A stretch of 64,000 bases of DNA, taken from assembly GCF_030052815.1 (NCBI RefSeq), contig NC_079507.1, forward strand, positions 51,347,571-51,411,570, written 5' to 3'. Shown here piece after piece: positions 1 to 12,339 of this stretch. This DNA is from Hevea brasiliensis. Taxonomy: Eukaryota > Streptophyta > Magnoliopsida > Malpighiales > Euphorbiaceae. The notes under the pieces are model-generated. The model did no database searches and was not told where the DNA came from. It worked only from the letters and a program-made list of their open reading frames with translations. A program made the position numbers and the translations under genes. Every line of letters begins with the position of its first letter. The stretch's first letter is position 1.

Positions 1-3000
1 AAACCATAAATATGGGCATAAAGCTATAAATACAGGTATAAAGTCTTACGCAGTACTGCTCAATCAATCTCCTATTGGCATGCTAATCTATCCAATCTGA
101 CACACGTGTCTAGGCAATATATGGGCACTTTAGTACCATTAAGTATTCCTATGTTCCATTACTTTATTATATGTTCTATTTATATTTTATAGCATTTAAA
201 TTCTATTCCTAGTGGGAGCATAAATTACCATACTACATTTTTTTTCATAATTCATGTATTCATCATATCATTCATATGATTTATTTATTCATTACAATAT
301 TTATATGAATTATCATTCACAATTCAAAAAGTGTTTTATATACTAAGTATTTGTAATTCACATTATTTACACTCTTGTACCATTTATTGTACAAGGTATT
401 ATTATTTTATTTGCAATGGGAACATATGTTCTAATTATGGTTTCACCTCATTTCTACATTTAATGATTCCTTTATGTGAATCACATTTCATAATTCAAGT
501 TGTATTGCTAATATATTATGAGTTCTATTGGTGATAGAGTACAAGCCCTAACTACCTATTCACATGAATTAGACGTTCATTTAGTCACTTAAGTGGTTAC
601 CATTCATATTTCAAGTCATCCCTAACATTTTCTTGGATTTCAGATTTATACCTTAGTTTCCTCTAGCAATTTGGCCAAAATGCATAGTCTATTTGGCCAT
701 ACTTCCTTCATGAAAGTTGTTCCTCATTGTTTTAGATTTAATTCTCTTTTTGAATCATTCAATTTGAAGTTATATAACTCTAATTATGGTTAATTTACTA
801 AGACTGGTTCACTGACCAATTCCTGTTCTAGAACTAGGTAGATTCTAGAAATCTCACTTTGTCCAGCTATTGGGACAAACTATAATTTTATTTTGGCTTA
901 GTGTTCTTCATATGAATTGTTTCCCTATGTCTCTTGGTCATACATGTTCAAAATCACTAATTTTCAAGCTATATAGGATGAGTTATGGTTATTTAACTGA
1001 CCTGGACCCCTAAACTCTGTCCATCCAGAATTTCAGGTTCAGGTCAATCTTTGCAACCCACATTTGAGGTTCTTACACTTAAAATTTGAGTGAGATTTCT
1101 AAACCAAAATTTTAGCTTTATTTCTTAAGCTTCCATATCAATTTGGGTCATCTCAATTGTAGTTTTCTACAGGAAGTTATGGCTCATTTACTATTCAGAT
1201 GTCAAATGGTCAATTTGTCCAGGTGCAGGAATTTCCATATTGGAAAGTCCTAAATTCTCCTAGCAATTTCCTTAAGTTGTATTTATTTTTGGATTTTGGT
1301 CAAAAAATAAAAATTATAGTTCTAGGTCTTATGAAGATTTTGGCTTTGGTTTCACTACATTTGCAGCTTTGTAGGCTAAGTTATGGCATTTTTGCCACAA
1401 CTGGTCGGATAGGCTAATGTCTAGGTTTTCTGGTAAGGTTCTGGTTTTGGTCAGCTTTGCTGACCCAACTTGGTCTAACAAATTGATTAGGTTAGGGTCA
1501 ACTGGGATCTAAGTTCTTCATAGGAAATGTTATCATATGTCTAAGCTTTCCAATGGTTCAAAAATCAGGTCATTCTGACCTTCCTAGAGTGAGTTATGGC
1601 CATTTGAACATTTACTATTCATATGATCATTTTTCTAGGTCCAGATTTTGGTTACCCAGATTCAAGCCAATTTTAGGTCATTGGGTTTGGTTTCTGGGCA
1701 TAGTTTCTTCATGAAAAATGTTGCATTATGTCCTAAGTTTCACCTCTAATTGGCCTTATACCAATTGAAGCTACACAATTCAACTTATGGCTACCAAAAC
1801 TCATTGGACTCAAGGTCCAGAATTCCTACACACAAGAACACTTCCAATTTCCAACATTCCAACTTCACAACCAACTTCAATTCAAGCTCAATATGCATCA
1901 ATCGGTCAATAATTGACCTCAATGCTTCAATTAAACATTTCCAGCCAATAACCCTAAATTTTCCCTCCAAAACCCTAACTTCCAATCCATGAATCATGCA
2001 ACACATCCCAATTAAGGTCATCAATCATTCATATGTCATTATCTAAGCTTGTATTTAGATTTTAGTTCAATAAAACTCATCAATTACTCATCCTATAAGT
2101 GTTGGCCAAAATTTGCTTCTCAATTTCACACATGATTTTCTTCAATTTCTTAATTATTTGTTCATATTCAAACTAAATTTCAAGAAGTAAACAAGATTAG
2201 GAAGTTAATATGCCCTAACCTTATTTGATAAAATTCCCAACTTGTTAAACCTTCACTTTTCCTCTTCTTTTTGCTATTAAACACTTGATCAAGGTCTAAA
2301 ATCAACTTTTAATGTTAGGAGCTAGGGTTTTTATGGTGAGAATTGTGGGAAATTTAAGCTTGGGAGAAGAAGAAAAATGAGGAAGAGAGAGTAGAGAGAG
2401 GTTCGGCCATACATGCTAAGGGAAGAAGATGAATTGGTTTTTTTATTTTAATTAATCTCTTTTTATCCTTTCATGAGTGCTTGCCAAGTTTTAATTGGGT
2501 GGAGGTTTTTAATTACATCATTTTTGCTTATGGCTTATGTCATAATTAGGATTTAAATTTCATTTGTTTTTATTTCTTTTTCTTCTTTCTTTTATCATTT
2601 TTAATTAAATTTTTATCAATATTTATTCATAATTTAGGACATGGATCTCACTTACTTAAATGGACAAGTTGGTCAAAAATCATCTCTGAAGATGAAATGA
2701 CCAAAATGCCCTTCATTTTGTTTACTAAGCTAAAATTGTCTGTATCAATTAACTAAAATTTTCTTATGTTTTCTTGGCATCCTATTATCATCTAAGCCTC
2801 AAGAATCCTTCACTTGAGTCCCAAAAATTATTTTACAGGGTTTCCCACGGGTCTAGGGTTGCTAACTGTCTTCATAGTCGCTTCCCGTTAGGGTTACCTA
2901 TCGCCATAGCTCCGGCTCATTTAACTTCTTTGTATCTCATTTCCTAAATTTTTTCTTACTTGTTCTTATCATTATTTGGGTTATTTATGACTCTTCACTC

Positions 3001-3095
3001 TAATTTAAATATAGTTTCAGACATCTGACTGTGTGGATAGACATTGGTCATCGAAACAGTAGAACGTACGGACTACCTAAAGTCAGGATGTCACA
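1..3095 (-). mobile_element. Long gypsy-type LTR, reverse orientation, cut by window edge
   Basis: No gene is seen here. Read on the minus strand, the right end begins TGTGACATCC and is followed by a stretch related to the first ~90 bases of the two long LTRs at 17492 and 45093 (an ACTGTT...GATGACC...GTCT stretch against ACTGTTCCGGTGACCGGTGTCG-like sequence). The body also shares their recurrent wording, such as TTCTTCATATGAA and 'agttatggcc' blocks. I read it as the LTR of a related family whose other end lies left of the window. Short ORFs inside look like chance. Confidence 0.5.
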
Positions 3096-3419
3096 ATTGT
3101 AAACTTATTAATCTATGTATGTGTGAATGTGTAGATGAAGGTTCACCTTGGGTTAGGGAGCTGAGCTCCCATTTGATTTATATTGCTATGTTGGGAATGG
3201 TGAGGGTGAGCTGAGCTCCCCGAATATATGTATTATATGATTACAGGTCGAGCGAGCTAAAAACTCCCCGTTGGATGGTCCAGGTTATGGTCGGACTCTG
3301 TCCGATTATTTTCTTGAAATGGGCTTCAAGGTTAGGCTAATGAACAGTTAGGCTTACTACGGGCTTTATGCTGATCCAAGTTCTAGTGTCAGTCCGGTTC
3401 ATGGGATTCGGTCGTGACA
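3096..3419 (+). repeat. LTR 3'-end-like tail
   Basis: This 324-bp block is GC-richer than its surroundings, carries 'gagctgagctcccc' twice, and ends in GGTCGTGACA. That ending is the reverse complement of the TGTCACGACC start seen at 62134. It looks like the 3' end of a plus-oriented gypsy LTR into which the neighbouring LTR inserted. Family assignment is inference. Confidence 0.4.
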
Positions 3420-4185
3420 CTTCCCCTTTGGTTGGAGAGAAAATCTCTCCCTCCTCACGTCCGAGCAGGGCTTTGTGGATAAATAAAATTTTAGGGGTAG
3501 ATTTAGGGGTTTTCTATGAAGGTATTGTTTGATCTGTCTATTATGATGTTGTTTTGCATACAAGTTTCTCTAAAAGCCTCAGCTAGTTAGCTTGAGCATA
3601 TGGATTAGGAATGGCAAAAGGATGAAGAAACTGACGATAGTATCTCACTAAGTCTAAAAGACTAACCCATAAGGTATAAGTGAGATGCTAATAAGCCCTA
3701 TCACCTCCATCATCTACCGACTCCAGTGCTGCTCTGATGCTTCCTACTCCATCGCTAGGTCTCATGGCTAGTGTTGCTAAGTCCTAGCATTTATCCTCGA
3801 ACCTTGGGTTGTGTTTTTTAGGGACTTCATTTATCAGGTGTCTAGCCGTTTGTCCCCTTTGGAGCTTTAATTGGGTTCACACTTTCCCTGGAGATGGTCC
3901 AGATGGTGGTTTCTGGGACAAATCGAGCTTTATAAAGCTTCTGCCATGTAATGCGATAAAGCTCTCATTCTGGGTTGGGTTTGAGGCAATATCCATCTCT
4001 AGCTAAGGTTTTATGGTTGTAAGTTTAGACTTTTTTGAGCTGGGTTAGGTCTTGTAATAGCTAGAATTTTATTTTTTTGGCCATTGGCTTTCTTTGTATA
4101 GCCTTCAAGGGCTGTTTCATGTTGTCTTTAGCCTTAAACCTCCTGTTGTATCAAGATTCAAGCCCTTGATTATTAATGAACTAAC
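3420..4185. other. Unassigned interval
   Basis: No ORF with recognisable protein similarity. The tail around 4060-4180 (T-rich, 'gccttcaagggctgtttcatg') resembles the untranslated end of a plant retroelement, but I cannot assign it. Confidence 0.3.
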
Positions 4186-5249
4186 TTTTTTGTCCTTGAG
4201 GTATAGCATAATTAATACTTGTGTCCCTTTATTTTTAAAAGTTAATGGTTTCATCCTTGAGTTTTAATTAATTCGACATTTAAGTCATTCCATCCAAATT
4301 TTCATTAAATTTCAGCTAATTAAAAATGACCAAAATGCCATTAATTTAATTTTTGCTAAAATTTTTCATTCTTCCCTCCCATCTCTTTTGTCATTAACCA
4401 AATAGAAACCATTACTACATCCTCCATTCACACTAAACAAAAGCTTAAATCTATAATGGATAAAGCAAAGAATCAAAAACCATAACCATTCACAAATGGT
4501 GTTTCTCTCAGGCATTTCATCAAACAAGATACACAAATTGCACATATATTCCCTAATCCATTCAAAATATAAATCCAACAAGCAACATATATAAAATCCA
4601 ACAAATACAATAGCCTGCCAAAAAGTCATCTCCCCACTCAAATATACAAACCCAACAAAGAACAAAATAAAATCTAATAAATATCAGCATTAGGAGTTTA
4701 AAATCGCATGTTTTGGAAGTAGATGGTAATGAAATTAGATTTGGAAGAATGAAAAAGAAGGAAACAAAAGAAGAAGCTGATAATCCTCATCATATACTCT
4801 ACCCCCATCCATGGAAGAATCCAAATTCAATGTAGGGCCTAAGTGTCTTGATCACCACAGTCCGATTCAACAAATTCTTCCCCCAAACAGTCCCCCTGGC
4901 CTTTCATATATTCACTAAAGAAACTTTCACTTTCACCTTCTTTTTCTCGAAGCACCATTTTCAGTGTAATAGAGAGGCTAATAGTGTAAGGAGAAGTTCT
5001 CAACATGAGTTATGCAGGTGGGGGAGAGATCTGCAATGGCATGGGTCAGTGGTTTGGTTGAATGTCATTTGTGCACTACGGGTGATGGTAACTTTATGTG
5101 TGGTCTAGAGGTGGAGTCTAAGGGGGTTGTGCTTTGGAGTTACAATAGTCGTTATCGCGATGTTGAAATGTTGCGGAAGAAGGAACTAAGGGTAGGGGTT
5201 GAACACAAATTGGGGAGAGGGGATTGCTTGGATAAAATTGGGTGGGGAG

Positions 5250-5298
<49 letters not shown>

Positions 5299-5474
5299 GA
5301 TACAAGGGCGTTTTAGAGATTTAAAATAATTTTCTCTTTTGATCCATTGATTAATTAACAAAATCATGGATGGAAGGACTTCCATTTTAATGGTATCAAA
5401 ATTCAAGGATAAAACTATTAAAACTTTTAAAAATAGAGAGACAAAAATATTAATTATGTCATATCTCAAAAATA
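4186..5474. mobile_element. Non-autonomous DNA element with long terminal inverted repeats
   Basis: The left arm (about 4186-4350) is matched in inverted orientation by 5320-5474. Shared blocks include a TTTTTGTCC-like edge, CATAATTAATA, TATTTTTAAAAGTT and TTCATCCTTGA/TTTATCCTTGA. Arms of about 155 bp around ~970 bp of unrelated DNA fit a Mutator-like non-autonomous element. The interior holds an ATT microsatellite and unrelated short ORFs. One on the minus strand (4366-4665) contains LFDEMPERNT at residues 47-56, like a pentatricopeptide repeat, so captured gene sequence is possible. No transposase is present and I could not define a clean target duplication. Confidence 0.55.
5254..5298. repeat. 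(ATT)n microsatellite
   Basis: An uninterrupted trinucleotide run of about 15 units inside the TIR element. Confidence 0.95.
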
Positions 5475-6696
5475 AAAAAAAATTAAAAAAAAAAACTTTC
5501 CTTTAACTTTTTTCATGCTGCGTGTTGTTTTCCATTAGGACAATGCTACCTACACACAATTTTGCAGGAAACATGAAAGCCTCCTTTCTAGTTTCTCTAT
5601 TTCGTCTACCTTCTTCTCATTTTCTAAAGAGGATTAATTAGGTTGTGGTCCCACCTCCACTGGGTCCTGCTCCATTCTAGTCTTAATTGTATACAGATAC
5701 TGATTTCTCAAGTTTTCCTTTTTTTTTTTTTTTTTTTCTTTCAAAGTTTGTAGAACATGAATTATTTCAATACGATACATCTAAAGAATAAAATAAAATT
5801 TAAGATTCTATATTACCACAGACCACCATCATGTACTTATTTTTAATCACATGCTTATGTGATGATGTGTAAGTGAAAACTGCAAAATTAGCCCATTTAC
5901 TTTCTTCATAGGATCAAAGAGGTGCAAAATCTTCCCTCACAACAGAACTAGATTAGTATGTGATATCTTAACCTCAAAAAAATTAGAAAAATATTAAAAA
6001 CAATTAATTTTCCTTTCATACCAAACAAATCATATTTTCTTAGCAGATCAGAAATGTTTAAAACTAGGAAAAGAAAATTAGTTTAAACCATTTAATTTTT
6101 TTAATTTTCATATTAATAAAATTCAAAGAAAAATTCAAGTATGCACTCAGAGAATTAAAATATAGTACTCTGTACTCTTCATAGATACATAATTATAGTT
6201 ATTCCTTGAATAAAAACAGTAAATTTCATGTTTTATATGAGAGAGAAAGCATGTATTTCAAGAACACAATAATCTCTCAGAATTTGAGACTTTATATAGG
6301 AAATAAATTATAATATATTACAATAACAGATTTGATTTGACTTAAGAAAATAAGTTTAATCAGTGAAAAAGCATAACCTCCATAATAAGGAAGAACAGTA
6401 TGGAGTCAAAAGTAAAAGAGAGTTGAATTGAAGAGTAGAATGCAAGGCCCATTTCTGTAAGCTGCATGAACGCAAGAGGCAACATTCCCCATTAATTAAT
6501 CACTCATTCTTTATTCATTTAGCAGACAAAGAAAAGGAAAGAAAGTCTCATATATCTCTTTCAATTAATAATGCCAAATCAAGAATCTAGTAACGGAAAT
6601 ATTTACACAACTAATAAATTATAATAAAACAAAACAAATTCACCTAATTTCAGCAATCTTTCAGCTCAAACTCTTCCGATTCCATAAACAGAATTA
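5475..6696. other. Downstream flank of the DUF1645 gene
   Basis: AT-rich with no gene recognised. It contains poly-T at 5717-5737 and a block at 5511-5596 that recurs near 11280-11362. The part next to 6697 should include the 3' UTR of the minus-strand gene. Confidence 0.4.
5511..5596 (+). repeat. Dispersed repeat, copy 1
   Basis: About 85 bp sharing 'ttttccattaggacaatg' and 'ctacacacaattt' with 11280-11362 in the same orientation. Family unknown. Confidence 0.6.
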
Positions 6697-7608
6697 TTAG
6701 AATGGTGGAAAATTCCTGCCCATGCCGTTCAGATTAGCAAAGAAACCAACCAGTCCTTGCCTGTAAGGTAAGTATGATTTTCTCTTATCTCCTTCCTTCA
6801 AGGCCTTGTTCCTCACATAGAACACCTCGTGTGCCGATACTTTCTCTTTGGCCTTGCCTGGTTTTGCAGCAATTATTTTGCCTTTATCAACTTTCTCCTC
6901 TTTCTTCCTCCCCAGATTGATATTATTATTGTTATTATTGTCACGACGATGATCTGGATTCAAAAATATCAAAGATTCCTTGCCGCCGTCGCTGCTGCAT
7001 CTACGAAGATGCAGCAAATCTCGCAATCGCCACCGTTGCTTCGACGATGATCCAGTGGAATTGCTCTTTTTGCACCTTGACTGCGAAGGCGAAGCCGAAG
7101 GAGAAGGTGACGGTGACGGTGACGGTGACGGTGACAACCTTTGCTGTGTCCAAACACAAAAAGTTCCCTGTGAGACTCTGTCTAATTCGTCCGCCTCCGA
7201 TGAAGACGAAGACGGAGGATCTCGATCATCAATGAACAGATTCTTCAAAGGTAATCGAACAGCGGACGATGTCACTTCTTCGCGATCTCTTCTCTGTTTA
7301 TTTGACTCATTTCCACAACTCAAAAGGAGATCTCGATCGAAGAGCGGGAAAACCGGGAAGGCGACTTCATGATCTCCGTCGATTGTTGTGCAAGCGTCGG
7401 GATTTGAGCGTACCAAAACAAACTCGAAATCATCGTCGTCGACGTCGCCATAGCTGCCGCTACTTTCGTTCTCGTTTTGGTTCCTGGAAACAGGAGCTCC
7501 GTTATTTGCTTCCTCTTCCCCGACTTTTGCTGCGATACACGCCAGTTGATCAGAGGAGTAGCTATTGAAGCTGAGACAAAAGGACACCGTAGATCCTGGA
7601 TCTTGCAT
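6697..7608 (-). CDS. DUF1645 family protein
   Basis: Single-exon gene for 303 residues. It has the family's ordered hallmarks: a DFEFVLV block near residue 60, an LPLKNLF block near 120, FCVWTQQ near 150, KSNSTGSSSKQRWRLRDLL near 180-200, and the conserved C-terminus (SAHEVFYVRNKALKEGDKRK, then YLPYRQGLVGFF and RNFPPF). DUF1645 (PF07816) proteins are plant-specific, basic at the C-terminus, without enzymatic motifs; some rice members affect grain length and stress responses. A Ser-Pro dipeptide run (about residues 159-172) comes from a 6-bp tandem repeat and an Asn run follows near 225, so length polymorphism is likely. The start is the first ATG after a CT-rich leader, with a TATA-like box 125 bp upstream. 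Molecular role is unknown. Confidence 0.92.
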   Translation of the reverse strand: MQDPGSTVSFCLSFNSYSSDQLACIAAKVGEEEANNGAPVSRNQNENESSGSYGDVDDDDFEFVLVRSNPDACTTIDGDHEVAFPVFPLFDRDLLLSCGNESNKQRRDREEVTSSAVRLPLKNLFIDDRDPPSSSSSEADELDRVSQGTFCVWTQQRLSPSPSPSPSPSPSASPSQSRCKKSNSTGSSSKQRWRLRDLLHLRRCSSDGGKESLIFLNPDHRRDNNNNNNINLGRKKEEKVDKGKIIAAKPGKAKEKVSAHEVFYVRNKALKEGDKRKSYLPYRQGLVGFFANLNGMGRNFPPF

Positions 7609-7732
7609 TTGGAACTGCTCTTTTCAGTTTCCCAGATAGAGAGAGAGTGAGAGAGACAAAAAACGGGGAGAGAGAAAGAGACTTAGGTAGAGAAATGAGG
7701 GATTGTTGGGGTACGAGCAACGTGTGAATGAA

Positions 7733-7740
7733 TACTTATA
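7733..7740 (-). promoter_or_regulatory. TATA-like box of the DUF1645 gene
   Basis: TATAAGTA on the minus strand about 125 bp before the ATG. A leader rich in CT/TC (GA on the plus strand, 7637-7682) follows, as is common in plant 5' UTRs. Confidence 0.5.
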
Positions 7741-8375
7741 CGCACGAACGCCAGTGATTATGAAGAAAAAAAAAATCATTAAAAGGTAATTAAGTTAAAG
7801 AGGAAATTGACAGTAGATCAGAGTTGTTGCTTTGAGGAAAAAAAAAATAGAGTTGTTGCGTATTTGGCACGTAGAAAGAAGAGTGGATTAAGGTAGTTTG
7901 AATATTAAAAAAAAAGAAATTCAAAATTAACAAAATTAATAGGGAATAATATATTTTTAAAATATAATAATTAATTAATTAATTTTAAAAAATAGAAAAA
8001 TTAAATAATATTTTTTAAACACAAAATAAATAATTAATTTTATTAAAATATAAAAATTAAATAATAATTTTCCTAAATTAAAATTCGGTATATGCCTATG
8101 TCAACGGCGAGCCATCGAAGCGCCCGCCAATCGCATAATTTTTTTTTTTTTAAAGAAAGTACAGAAACTTTGGTGTAAAGTGGACTAACAGAATGATTTA
8201 GTTTTTGGACTAATAAAATGAGATGAAATGAATTACAGTCTAATAATAATAACTTCGGGCCCTCTCTTTTGTGTCTCTAGAAAATGTAAATAGTCTATGC
8301 CTTGAACCCTGGAGTAAGTTTTCAATGTATAGACCATGGCATTGCTGCAAGTTTGCACCTTTGGGCCTACAAGGG

Positions 8376-8402
8376 AAAAAAAAAAAAAAAAAAAAAAAAA
8401 AA
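8376..8402 (+). repeat. Poly-A tract
   Basis: 27 consecutive A residues. It could be the tail of an old retroposon, but I see no recognisable body upstream. Confidence 0.9.
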
Positions 8403-9289
8403 GAAGCGCAAGAGCGTCAATAGAAATTTGCTTATCCACAAAATAAAGCAATTTAAAAACGAAAATTTTTCATTTTTAAATTAAAAATTTGTATTTTTAA
8501 TTTGAATTAGAAATAAAAAAATTATAAAAATTATAAAGATCCATTTCTAATTAGTTTGTTACTAAAAGTTATAAAAGGGAAAATTTTTGTCTGTTTTTAA
8601 ATTAAAAATGGATTTAAAATGAAATACCATCTATTTTTAATTTAATTAAAAATGAAAAAATATTTTGTTTTTAGTTTCGTTTCTATTTTTTTTCTATTTC
8701 TAATTAGAAAAGGAATTAGAAACACAGTATATTCTGTTTATAATTAGAAAAGAAATTAAACCGTTTTAAATTAAAAATAAAGTCTTATTTATTTTTAATC
8801 CATTTCTTTTTAAAAATAGAATTTTGCTTATAATAAAAAAATATTTTAGAAAAAGTATGTTTAGAAAATGATTTTTTTTCTCCATTTTATAATTAATAAA
8901 GGTGAATTTTTTTTAAAAAAAATTAAATTAATTATTTTTAAGTATTTTAAAAAATAAATTTTGAATAAAATAGTAAATTACTACAAAAATTACAATATAA
9001 ATACTATTTTTAATATTATAAAAATAAATATAAAATTATTAAAAACAGAATTACTAATAAAATTTTAAAAAAATTATCATTAATATGTTGGAATGAACAA
9101 GTATTAAAAAATAAATTAATAAAAAAATTATTAATAAATTTATAAAAAAATAAATTATTACTAAAAACAATAAAAAAATATTATTAAAAATTTACAAATA
9201 AAAATAAATTAACAAAAAAAATAACCATAAGTGCATTAAAATAAAATTTACTAAAAATAAATTACTAACAATAATTAAGGTGGAGAAAG

Positions 9290-9610
9290 TATTAGGAATA
9301 AAAAACGAAAAGGATAAGAGAAAAATGAAAAAAACAAAGAAAATGAAAAAAAAAATGAGAAAAACGAAATGAAATAATATTAAAAAAAAGCAAAAGAACA
9401 AGAAAAATAAAGAAAATGAAATAAAATGGAAAAAAGAATGAAATGAGAGAAAAATGAAATGAAAAAAGTATCAATAAGAGGAAAAAAAAAGAAAAAAAAA
9501 TGATACAAAAGATAAAATAAGAGAATGAAGAAAAAAAATGAAAGAAAATAGAAAAAATAGTGAAGTGAGAGGGAAAAAAAAAAGAATGAGTGAAATGAGA
9601 AAGATAAAGT
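9290..9610 (+). repeat. Purine-rich GAAA-type tract
   Basis: Nearly all A/G on the plus strand for about 320 bp, built from irregular GAAAA and AATGA units with few pyrimidines. Confidence 0.85.
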
Positions 9611-10721
9611 TTTTTTTATATGCGAATTAGATTGAATAAAGCACACTTGGTCTTATTACTCTTTCCTCAACTTTTAAATATGTCAATTCTGAAAAGCTAT
9701 GGAACTCAAGTGTAAAGTATATAGAGTCGAGAGAGCTTATTTTCTCTTTAAATAAATTATAAATTCTTCTCTATGATCTCTATACCCAATTTGAAAGATA
9801 AGAATTAATTTGTTTGCAAGCTAAGGCAGTACCAATTCTGATCTTTTGAAATGAAACTTGACGGAGCAGAGCTTATTGCTAGTGGAACAAAAGAAAGGAA
9901 ATAGGGAAATCAACAAAATGATTAGTTCCTCTTTTCTTTTCTTTATAGTTGTATCTATTGTAATAAGAGAATGTTCTTAGTTTAGTTTGGTAGAACATGG
10001 GTCTCCAAAACTTGATGTTGTAGGTTCAAATTTTACAAAGCATGAATCCAAATCAACAAATCCCTTTGTCAAGATATGACAACATAATTGTATTGAATAC
10101 ATTTGCTATTGCGGAATTCATTTCTTGCATCTAATCGTCTAGTGTTATAACTAAGAAGATGGTTAGTCAAAGAATTGGTAATTGCCTTCTTAAAGGTCAC
10201 TAAAGGCATTTGCTGACTTGTCATGAATATAGTTCAATTTAGTTTAGGCTTGAGATGAAGATCCTTTCGTGGTAATATTATAGACATAAATAGTTCAATC
10301 TTTCTCCTATACAGAAAGTTCAGTCTTATGTTATGTAGTGAGAGACTTTCTTTCATGTTTAGTCTTATGCTTTGTTTTCTCTTTCTTGATCTCACCTTTG
10401 CTTGTAACTTGACTATTAGGGTTGCTGACGGTTAGGGTAAATTGGCAACTCGCGTAGCCATACACATGCCAATCTTTTACTTGTTTCTAAATATGTGGAC
10501 AAATTTTTTGGCACTAATTAGAAATGGAAATTTTTCATTTTTAATATGTTATTAAATTTAGCACCATTTTTTGTGATAAATTAGCAACAAATTCTTTTTC
10601 ATTTCTAAATTCGTCTTCTATTACATTTATAATTTGTTGCTAAATTTAATATACAAATTTAGTTATTATTTGTTATAAGTCTATTGCAAATTAGAAACGA
10701 ACATAATCCATTCTATTTCTA

Positions 10722-11213
10722 ATGCTTAATTTCATCCATCATCTTTCAACTCTAAGGTTATTTTATCATCGTTACTCAACTTTAATTTGTATTAGAAAAA
10801 ATATTTAAACTTCAATTTAATATGATGAAAGTCATTTTACTAGATTCTATTAGGTATTTCGATTAGAAACTATTCTCTGGACATGCCTAGATAGATTAGG
10901 CACAATAAAAAATATTTCTCTTTCTACCACGTGAAGAAACTAATTTCTCTAATTGTAGTTGAAAGATTACTTATAACCATTACATTTCATCTAATTTCTT
11001 CTTTATTTTTGGACAAATCAAATCTTGAATTATCTTTTATTGCATCTAATCACCTAAACATGTCCAAATCAACTTCTGATTAAAGTACCCAACGAAATCT
11101 GTCCAGACAGACTTTGACATAATAAATTAAAATTTGAACAGATACAAATTGAAATTAAGAGATAGCAATAAAACAAACTTTAAAATTAAGGGACGATGGA
11201 TGAAATTAAGCAA
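10722..11213. mobile_element. Foldback (MITE-like) element
   Basis: The left arm begins 'tgcttaatttcatccatc' and its inverted match closes the right side near 11213 ('gatggatgaaattaagca'). Inner blocks also pair: 'caactttaatttgtat' with 'atacaaattgaaatta', and 'ggacatgcctagat' with 'cacctaaacatgtcc'. Total is about 492 bp with arms of about 190 bp and imperfect identity. It resembles the common plant foldback elements that begin with phrases like 'ttcatccctcaactttaaggtt'. It has no coding capacity. Confidence 0.65.
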
Positions 11214-11279
11214 TAAAAAATTTGCCTCTCAAACACGAAGCATTGTCTCCCAAAAAAATCTAGACATCAGCGAGCTCAA

Positions 11280-11362
11280 CATTTTTCATGCTGCAAGCTG
11301 TTTTCCATTAGGACAATGTTACCTACACACAATTTGCATGAAACATTAAATCTACTTTCTGG
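11280..11362 (+). repeat. Dispersed repeat, copy 2
   Basis: Matches 5511-5596 with a few substitutions and small indels; it lies just right of the foldback element. Family unknown. Confidence 0.6.
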
Positions 11363-12339
11363 TTTCTGTCTGAAATTCTTTCTGGTTAAGGTTTATTTAT
11401 AGGTATTAACAATTTAAATACATTGTTATTTTCTATATATACAAATAAAACAACATGTATAATTAGAAAAAAAAATGATTATATGGGAGTAATTAATTTT
11501 GCTAAATTTGGTGTCAAGTACATTTTGTAACTCAAGTTGATCAACATTCAATCAATCTGTGGTTCTATTTATAAGGGACATCTTCCTTCATTCTTTGTCA
11601 TTATATATAAAATTGATTAAAAATAATAAATATAATTTATTTATTGATACAAATATAATTAGAATAAAATATGAAAAAAAATTTATATATTCAATAGAAT
11701 TTTGTCAAATTTCATTATTATAATTTAAAATGTAAAAACTTTTAAAATCATTTTTTTGTCAATTCATTCATAATTTATTTTTTATTATAATTTTTATTAA
11801 TCATATTTATTATAACATCAATAATATAGTTATTTTATATACTATTAAATATGTTATGATTATTGATAGCACTCACTATTTTTAAGAAAAATGAAAGTGC
11901 TGCCCTCTTTAGTATAATATTATTAAATTTCAATTATTATTTTTAAAATGTAAAATCTTTTAAAAATCTTTTAATTCTTTTAATCAATTCATTGCTGATT
12001 TATTTTATATTATGATTTTTTATTATATAATTACTCATTTTTCATAATAATAATAATAATATAATTATTTTTATGCTATTAAAGAAATTTTATCCTGTAC
12101 TTTTAGAATAGGAATATAATAACACTTCTACTGTAATTAGTGGCATTATATAATTTTTCATATTTATTATAACATCACTAATTAGTTATTCTGTGCTATT
12201 AGATTTCATCATTCTGGACTGATATTTACCATAAGGGTATAATGGTACTTTAACTGTTCTAATAAAAATCTTAAAATTTTAGTGTTTAACATCAACGAAG
12301 CCATCAAATCATCAATTTACAGATATCAACAATAGATAC
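11363..12339. other. AT-rich interval, nothing recognised
   Basis: Long A/T runs with scattered direct repeats ('ttattaaatttcaattattat' style words, 'cattttttgtcaattcattc'). No ORF or RNA gene supported. Confidence 0.5.

Larger units (their letters stand above)
7741..10721. other. Gene-free AT-rich interval with low-complexity tracts
   Basis: No credible gene. It holds a poly-A run (8376-8402), AT-rich DNA with repeated 'aattagaaat'-type words (8450-8830 and again 10500-10720), and a roughly 320-bp purine-biased tract at 9290-9610. ORFs in this tract are Phe/Ser-rich low-complexity artefacts. Confidence 0.6.

Noticed and set aside
6829..7568. Several overlapping ORFs on both strands within the DUF1645 gene
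   Set aside because: Shadows of the minus-strand gene; only the 303-residue frame shows conserved family motifs.
8978..8990. TACTACAAAAA as a possible CACTA transposon terminus
   Set aside because: First base differs, no matching inverted terminus or 3-bp duplication is seen, and the region is too AT-rich for the match to mean much.
9192..9646. Phe/Ser-rich minus-strand ORFs
   Set aside because: They are translations of the purine-rich tract; the composition is fully explained by low-complexity DNA.
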